From Actinomycetes bacterium (lineage in GTDB: Bacteria > Actinomycetota > Actinomycetes > Mycobacteriales > Micromonosporaceae): a stretch of DNA of 9,579 nt. Position 1 is the stretch's first letter, and every line of letters begins with the position of its first letter. The DNA lies in the NCBI GenBank assembly GCA_023402505.1, contig JAEYGD010000417.1, positions 1 through 9,579 on the forward strand, given 5' to 3'. Of this stretch, positions 5,837-9,579 are shown piece after piece. The position numbers were made by a program, and so were the translations under genes. The notes under the pieces are model-generated. The model did no database searches, was not told the DNA's origin, and saw nothing but the letters and a program-made list of their open reading frames with translations.

Positions 5837-6802
5837 TCAGGCCCAGAGCTGCCCCTCCAGGGCGTCCTCGGCGTCGGCGAGGGTGCCGCCGTAGGCGCCG
5901 GTCGACAGGTACTTCCAGCCGCCGTCGGCGACCACGAAGGCCACGTCGGCGCGGCGCCCCTCCCGGACCGCCTCGTGCGCCACCGCCAGGGCGGCGTGCA
6001 GGATCGCGCCGGTGGAGAAGCCCGCGAAGATGCCCTCCACCTCCACCAGCTGCCGGGTACGCAGCACGGCGTCCCGGGTGCCGACGGAGAACCGGCGGGT
6101 GAGCACGCTCTCGTCGTACAGCTCCGGGACGTACCCCTCGTCGATGTTGCGCAGCCCGTACACGAGCTCGCCGTAACGCGGCTCGGCCGCGACGACCTGG
6201 ATGCCGTCGACCTTCTCGCGCAGATAGCGGCCGGTGCCCATCAGCGTGCCGGTGGTGCCGAGCCCGGCCACGAAGTGCGTGATGGTGGGCAGGTCGTGCA
6301 GCAGCTCGGGACCGGTGGTCTCGTAGTGGGCGCGGGCGTTCGCGTCGTTGCCGTACTGGTAGAGCATCACCCAGTCGGGGTGCTCGGCGGAGATCTGCTT
6401 GGCCGTGGCCACCGCCTGGTTCGAGCCGCCTGCGGCCGGCGAGAAGATGATCTCCGCGCCGTACATGCGGAGCAGCTGCACCCGCTCCGTCGAGACGTTC
6501 TCCGGCATGACGCAGACCAGGCGGTAGCCGCGCAGCTTCGCCACCATGGCCAGCGAGATCCCGGTGTTGCCGCTGGTCGGCTCCAGGATCGTGGCGCCCG
6601 GCCGGAGCTGGCCGGACTCCTCGGCGGCCCGGACCATGAACAGGGCCGCCCGGTCCTTGATGCTGCCGGTCGGGTTCCGGTCCTCCAGCTTCGCCCACAG
6701 CCGCACCGGCGGCGCCCCGTCGGGCACCGCCGGGGACAGCCGGGGCAGCCCGACCAGGGGCGTGCCGCCGGAGGCGTCCAGGAGGCTGTCGTACCTCGCC
6801 AT
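5837..6802 (-). CDS. cysM: CysM, O-phosphoserine sulfhydrylase using thiocarboxylated CysO
   Basis: A 321-residue PLP enzyme of the cysteine synthase fold. Known for M. tuberculosis CysM: it forms aminoacrylate from O-phospho-L-serine and adds it to the CysO thiocarboxylate, giving CysO-Cys. Visible here are the PLP lysine K49 in NPTGSIKDR, the substrate loop TSGNTG (76-81), the phosphate-binding GTTGT (182-186), GLRNIDEG with R218 (matching R220, the phosphoserine-recognising residue of the Mtb enzyme), and GFSTGA (261-266). The last two features and the neighbours separate it from ordinary CysK. Length equals Mtb CysM within a few residues. It starts 12 bp after cysO, so the two are co-transcribed. 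Confidence 0.95.
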   Translation of the reverse strand: MARYDSLLDASGGTPLVGLPRLSPAVPDGAPPVRLWAKLEDRNPTGSIKDRAALFMVRAAEESGQLRPGATILEPTSGNTGISLAMVAKLRGYRLVCVMPENVSTERVQLLRMYGAEIIFSPAAGGSNQAVATAKQISAEHPDWVMLYQYGNDANARAHYETTGPELLHDLPTITHFVAGLGTTGTLMGTGRYLREKVDGIQVVAAEPRYGELVYGLRNIDEGYVPELYDESVLTRRFSVGTRDAVLRTRQLVEVEGIFAGFSTGAILHAALAVAHEAVREGRRADVAFVVADGGWKYLSTGAYGGTLADAEDALEGQLWA

Positions 6803-6814
6803 GGTGGCCCGCCC

Positions 6815-7210
6815 TCAGCGAGCGGCGACCGGCGTACGCCGGCCCGCGGCCGGCGCGACCGCCGCGCGACGCTGACCGACCGCGGCTGCCGCCGCACCGT
6901 GCTGAGCGATCGCCGCGGCGGCGGCGAAGCCGAACGCGCCGCCCGCGACGGCCGGCAGGATCGTCACGCTGTCCCCGTCGCTGAGCTTGGCGTCCAGCGC
7001 ACCGAGGAAGCGGACGTCCTCGTCGTTGACGTAGACGTTGACGAAACGGTGCAGCGCGCCGGTGTCGGTGACCAGCCGTGCCTTCAGGCCGCCGTGCCGG
7101 GCGTCCAGGTCGGTGAGCAGGTCACCCAGCGTGTCGCCGGTGCCCTCGACGACCTTCGCGCCGCCGGTGTAGCTGCGCAGGATGGTGGGAATGCGAACCT
7201 CGATGGCCAT
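6815..7210 (-). CDS. cysO: CysO-type sulfur carrier protein with a 40-residue C-terminal extension
   Basis: A 131-residue protein. Residues 1-91 are a ThiS/MoaD-like ubiquitin-fold carrier closely resembling M. tuberculosis CysO: IPTILR (7-12), GDTLGDLL (25-32), LHRFVNVYVNDEDVRF (53-68), and the ending DGDSVTILPAVAGG (78-91). In Mtb the protein stops at that Gly-Gly, whose carboxylate becomes the thiocarboxylate sulfur donor. Here the frame continues without a stop for 40 Ala/Arg-rich residues (92-131, AFGFAAAAAIA to RRTPVAAR) to TGA at 6817-6815. The tail must be removed before the Gly can be activated; Mec, a JAMM peptidase encoded next door, is the obvious candidate. The ATG at 7210 is chosen for its AAGGAG site and for homology; the open frame upstream of it is not conserved. 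Confidence 0.92.
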   Translation of the reverse strand: MAIEVRIPTILRSYTGGAKVVEGTGDTLGDLLTDLDARHGGLKARLVTDTGALHRFVNVYVNDEDVRFLGALDAKLSDGDSVTILPAVAGGAFGFAAAAAIAQHGAAAAAVGQRRAAVAPAAGRRTPVAAR

Positions 7211-7219
7211 GGTGCGGTG

Positions 7220-7225
7220 CTCCTT
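7220..7225 (-). promoter_or_regulatory. Ribosome-binding site of cysO
   Basis: On the - strand AAGGAG lies 9 nt before the ATG at 7210. It is the strongest Shine-Dalgarno among the leftward genes and fixes the start of the carrier protein, which probably needs to be made in excess of the enzymes. Confidence 0.75.
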
Positions 7226-7278
7226 GATCGGGTGTGCCGAGATGGTGACGGGACGTTGCGGGGTGTGACGGCGCTGGG

Positions 7279-7767
7279 TCAGCGGCCGGAACACTCGTAG
7301 TCGACCGTCGCCGGGCTCTGCCCGAACATGTAGGACTGCACGGCGTGCGGGTCCACCCCGGCGTCCAGGATGCGGACCGGCTCCTCGGTCACCACGCCGT
7401 CGACGATCCGGAAGGAGCGGATCTCCTCGGTGTCGGGCTCACGGGTGGACACGAGCAGGTAGTGCGCGTTGGGCTCACCGGCGAAGGAGATGTCGGTGCG
7501 CGACGGGTACGCCTCGGTCGCGGTGTGCGAGTGGTAGATGACGACGGGCTCCTCGTCCCGGTCGTCCATCTCCCGCCACACCCGCAGCTGCTCCATCGAG
7601 TCGAACTCGTAGAACGTCATGGAGCGGGCGGCATTCTCCATCGGGATGTGCCGAGCGGGGGTGTCGCTGCCGGCCGGGCCGGCGACCACGCCGCACGCCT
7701 CGTCGGGGTGGTCCCGACGAGCGTGGGCGACGATCGCGTCAACGATCGACCGGTCGATGCTCAGCAC
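7279..7767 (-). CDS. mec: Mec, JAMM-type metallopeptidase releasing cysteine from CysO
   Basis: A 162-residue zinc peptidase. In M. tuberculosis Mec cleaves CysO-Cys to free cysteine and regenerate CysO. The JAMM signature is complete: E23 in PDEACG, H79 and H81 in HSH, then S89 and D92 in SRTD. The N-terminal GVVAGP and MENAARS segments also fit the family. It is slightly longer than the Mtb protein (about 146), mainly through an acidic stretch around 64-73 and the C-terminal end YECSGR. The start is GTG at 7767; no Shine-Dalgarno is visible, and a -10-like TAGGCT stands 7 nt upstream. It begins 55 bp after the DUF2017 gene, and 68 bp separate its stop from cysO. Related QbsD trims the tail of carrier QbsE, a precedent for processing the extended CysO. 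Confidence 0.95.
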   Translation of the reverse strand: MLSIDRSIVDAIVAHARRDHPDEACGVVAGPAGSDTPARHIPMENAARSMTFYEFDSMEQLRVWREMDDRDEEPVVIYHSHTATEAYPSRTDISFAGEPNAHYLLVSTREPDTEEIRSFRIVDGVVTEEPVRILDAGVDPHAVQSYMFGQSPATVDYECSGR

Positions 7768-7774
7768 GCCGACA

Positions 7775-7780
7775 AGCCTA
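7775..7780 (-). promoter_or_regulatory. Candidate -10 box of a leaderless mec transcript
   Basis: TAGGCT (TANNNT form) lies 7 nt before the GTG of mec, which would put the transcription start on the first base of the start codon. Leaderless messages are common in actinobacteria and mec has no visible ribosome site. No clear -35 is seen. Confidence 0.35.
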
Positions 7781-7822
7781 GCGCCTGCCGGCGCGACCCG
7801 GCGAGGTGGCGGCCGTCACGGG

Positions 7823-8323
7823 TCAGTCGATCAGGGCGTTGAGCAGGGATTCCTGGAGATAGCCCAGGTACGCGTAGACCGACAGCTGGAACACCCGGCT
7901 GGACGTCGGGTCCTCGGCCACCGCGTCGTCCAGCTCGGCGCCGAGATCCGTGCCGTCCTTGATCTCCAGCCGGACGCCCATCGCCAACCGGGCGTCGTTG
8001 AGCGCCCGCAGCCACGCCTCGGCGGCCTCGGCGTCGAGGCGGACCTCACCGCCGGCCTCGCTGGGCAGCGCCGCGAGGATGGCCCCCGCCTGGTCGATCT
8101 TCGCCGTCTTCAGGTCGCCCTCGGTGTACCGCCGGAACTCCGCGGTGCCGGCCGCGTCGTCCGGGTAGGCGTCGGGGAAGAGCCGTACGACCACCGGATC
8201 CGAGTGGTCGAACCCGTCGGTGAGCAGCCCCACGACCTCGGAGGCGACCTTGCGCAGGACGCGCACCTCGTCCACCGCGAACGTGGCGACGTAGCGGTCA
8301 CCGTGCCGCCGGAACATGCTCAT
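7823..8323 (-). CDS. DUF2017 family protein, function unknown
   Basis: A 166-residue cytosolic protein of the actinobacterial DUF2017 family, as found between clpS and the mec region in M. tuberculosis (Rv1332). Recognisable conserved segments are FRRHGDRYVATF (4-15), VVRLFPDAYPDD (45-56), EFRRYTEGDL (62-71), LNDARLAMGVRLEI (108-121) and YAYLGYLQESLLNAL (150-164). It is acidic in the middle, with no signal peptide or membrane segment. The start is taken at the ATG at 8323, 13 bp after the clpS stop, with GAGCGGG overlapping that stop as a poor ribosome site. A second ATG two codons later is possible. Close coupling to clpS suggests a link to protein turnover, but no activity is known to me. 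Confidence 0.88.
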   Translation of the reverse strand: MSMFRRHGDRYVATFAVDEVRVLRKVASEVVGLLTDGFDHSDPVVVRLFPDAYPDDAAGTAEFRRYTEGDLKTAKIDQAGAILAALPSEAGGEVRLDAEAAEAWLRALNDARLAMGVRLEIKDGTDLGAELDDAVAEDPTSSRVFQLSVYAYLGYLQESLLNALID

Positions 8324-8336
8324 GACGCTCGCCCGC

Positions 8337-8636
8337 TCACGCCCGGTCCACCGTCGCCCACAGCCCGTACGCGTGCAGCTGCGACGCGTCGTGCTCCATC
8401 CGCTCCCGGGCACCGGAGGAGACCACCGCCTTGCCCTTGTGGTGCACGTCCAGCATGAGCTGCTCGGCCTTCTCCCGGCTGTAACCGAAGAGCTTCTGGA
8501 AGACCCAGGTCACGTACGTCATCAGGTTGACCGGGTCGTCCCACACGATCGTCACCCACGGCCGGTCGGGAGCCGGCACCTCGTCGGTGTCCGGCGTCTC
8601 GACCGGTGCAACCTGCGGAGCCGTCATGCCCCCCAT
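8337..8636 (-). CDS. clpS: ClpS, N-degron adaptor of the Clp protease
   Basis: A 99-residue adaptor that delivers proteins with bulky hydrophobic N-terminal residues to the ClpC/ClpA-ClpP protease. After a disordered, Pro/Asp-rich N-terminus (1-25) comes the conserved core: WVTIVWDDPVNLMTYV (27-42), KLFGYSREKAEQLMLDVHHKGKAVV (48-72) and HAYGLWATV (88-96). The binding pocket keeps the two Asp residues (D33, D34) and the His (H65), but the Asn of E. coli ClpS (N34) is Trp (W32). As far as I recall this is normal for actinobacterial ClpS. The start is uncertain: ATG at 8636 with a weak GGTGG 4 nt away, or ATG at 8627 (MTAPQ). The frame is open upstream, but that stretch lacks homology. Confidence 0.93.
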   Translation of the reverse strand: MGGMTAPQVAPVETPDTDEVPAPDRPWVTIVWDDPVNLMTYVTWVFQKLFGYSREKAEQLMLDVHHKGKAVVSSGARERMEHDASQLHAYGLWATVDRA

Positions 8637-8690
8637 CGTGCCACCGGATCCGGCGAACCGAGGAACCGGAACGCCGTGCCGTCGCGGATC

Positions 8691-8717
8691 GGCGCCGCCG
8701 CACCCGGCGGCGGTGCC
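8691..8717 (-). terminator. Possible hairpin terminator after the partial gene
   Basis: Segments 8691-8700 and 8708-8717 are inverted copies at 9 of 10 positions around a 7-nt loop. The hairpin starts 13 nt after the stop of the gene at 8731. No T-run follows. It would separate that gene from clpS. Confidence 0.35.
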
Positions 8718-8730
8718 GGCGTCCCCGGCC

Positions 8731-9579
8731 TCAGGCGAGGAGGATGCCGTGGTCGACCGCATCGGCCAGCACCGCGCCCAGCGAGAGCCGGATCACCTCG
8801 AAGCGCCGGGAAACCTCGCGGCCCAGCTCCAGCTCGACCTCCCGGAGCGCCCGCTGGGCCCACGCGCGGGCGACGTTCGGGTCGTCGTTGCCCGGTGTCC
8901 GCCAGTGCTGCCAGCAGCCGCCGGAGAGAGCCACCGCGACCGGCGGGAGCGCCTCGTCCCGCGCGGCGCCGGGATAGCCGGTCAGCGCGTCGATCGCGCC
9001 GGCGCCGCTCAGCCCGGCCACGCCGCCGGTGCTGGTCACCAGGAGCACCCGGTCCAGGTCGTCGCCCGAGGGGTGGTCGGCCAGGTCCCAGTGCACCGCG
9101 TTGGCGATGCGCCGCCGGACGCCGGCCGCCACGGGCGCGCCGAACACCCGGCCGGCGGTCTCGTCGATGAGGGCCCGGACGGCCTCGTCGCACACCTCGG
9201 TGGCCAGCAGCGACAGCGCCTCCATCTCGCGGTCGAGCAGCTGCGGCAGGCCGGCGCAGCCGACCCCGAAGACGACCTCCTGCACCACCCGCAGGTGGGT
9301 GTTGGCCAGCTCCAGGGCCAGGTGCTGACGGATCCGGCGGGCGGCCAGGCGGGCCTGCCGCTCGAGCTGCTCGGACCAGGGGCCCGGCTCGGGCAGCACC
9401 GGCACCCGTCCCTGCGCTCCGGGCAGCACCGGCGGTGTGGCGCTGCCCCGGCGCAGCCCTTCGTCGGCGGCCCAGCCCACCAGGCCGCGTCGCAGGTCGT
9501 CGACGCCGTCCGGACCGACCGGGAACCAGCGGGCGGCGGCGAGCCCGGGAACGGCGGCGAGCAGGGCGGCGCGGTGCGC
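8731..9579 (-). CDS. C-terminal 282 residues of an unidentified protein (partial, open at the window edge)
   Basis: The frame is open from the right edge of the window to TGA at 8733-8731. A GTG at 9480 could start a 249-residue protein, but the 33 codons before it read as ordinary coding sequence, so the gene probably starts outside the window. Residues 16-37 (AARWFPVGPDGVDDLRRGLVGW) resemble the last strand and G5 loop of a P-loop GTPase, where PVS..G.GVD.L is typical. A long helical region follows (about 68-150), then a Gly-rich hydrophobic segment (178-203) and an acidic helical C-terminus. A dynamin-like or other GTPase-linked protein is a guess; no P-loop is in view. Just upstream of clpS in the direction of transcription, it is separated by 94 bp and a hairpin. 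Confidence 0.75.
   Translation of the reverse strand, partial: AHRAALLAAVPGLAAARWFPVGPDGVDDLRRGLVGWAADEGLRRGSATPPVLPGAQGRVPVLPEPGPWSEQLERQARLAARRIRQHLALELANTHLRVVQEVVFGVGCAGLPQLLDREMEALSLLATEVCDEAVRALIDETAGRVFGAPVAAGVRRRIANAVHWDLADHPSGDDLDRVLLVTSTGGVAGLSGAGAIDALTGYPGAARDEALPPVAVALSGGCWQHWRTPGNDDPNVARAWAQRALREVELELGREVSRRFEVIRLSLGAVLADAVDHGILLA

Noticed and set aside
3700..6102. An 800-codon open frame on the + strand opposite rdgB, rph and the MBL hydrolase
   Set aside because: It is antisense to three clearly conserved genes, its translation is Arg/Pro/Gly-rich with no domain, and such long stop-free frames are common opposite very GC-rich genes.
6815..7210. A frameshift explaining the CysO tail
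   Set aside because: The carrier domain is intact in the same frame right up to Gly-Gly and no base change is needed to read on. Without homologues I cannot show a frameshift, so the extension is reported as real sequence.
5786..7300. A 504-codon open frame on the + strand opposite cysM and cysO
   Set aside because: It lies antisense to conserved genes and its translation is Gly/Arg/Val/His-rich without any family resemblance.

Overview
The window is very GC-rich with strong GC bias at third codon positions. Its proteins resemble those of high-GC actinobacteria, and the gene order from clpS to rdgB matches the Mycobacterium tuberculosis Rv1331-Rv1341 block. The protein sequences and local style suggest a Micromonosporaceae chromosome (Micromonospora or a relative); this is an inference, since no marker gene is present.

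Left part (1-2773, + strand): the 3' end of a histidine-utilisation operon. The last codons of an unidentified gene overlap hutI (imidazolonepropionase), and hutI overlaps hutH (histidine ammonia-lyase), both through ATGA junctions. This points to translational coupling in one transcript.

Middle (2774-3488): a 715-bp gap between convergent genes with no credible protein gene but an unusual density of repeats. It holds a hairpin just after hutH, a 14-bp tandem repeat, a 127-bp element bounded by 24-bp inverted arms, a diverged tandem duplication of about 72 bp, and five 16-bp tandem repeats ending 2 bp before the rdgB stop codon.

Right part (3489-9579, all - strand, so read from right to left): a partial gene of unknown function running off the window edge; then clpS and a DUF2017 gene; then mec, cysO and cysM; then an Rv1339-like metallo-beta-lactamase-fold hydrolase, rph and rdgB. 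Mec, CysO and CysM together form the sulfur-carrier-protein route to cysteine: CysM joins thiocarboxylated CysO to O-phosphoserine, and Mec releases cysteine from CysO-Cys. RNase PH and RdgB are RNA and nucleotide housekeeping enzymes, and ClpS is the N-degron adaptor of the Clp protease.

Most notable: CysO does not end at its conserved Gly-Gly but continues for 40 Ala/Arg-rich residues, so it looks like a precursor that must be cleaved before it can carry sulfur. The rhomboid and murI genes that separate cysM from the hydrolase in M. tuberculosis are absent here, replaced by a 166-bp spacer containing two hairpins.
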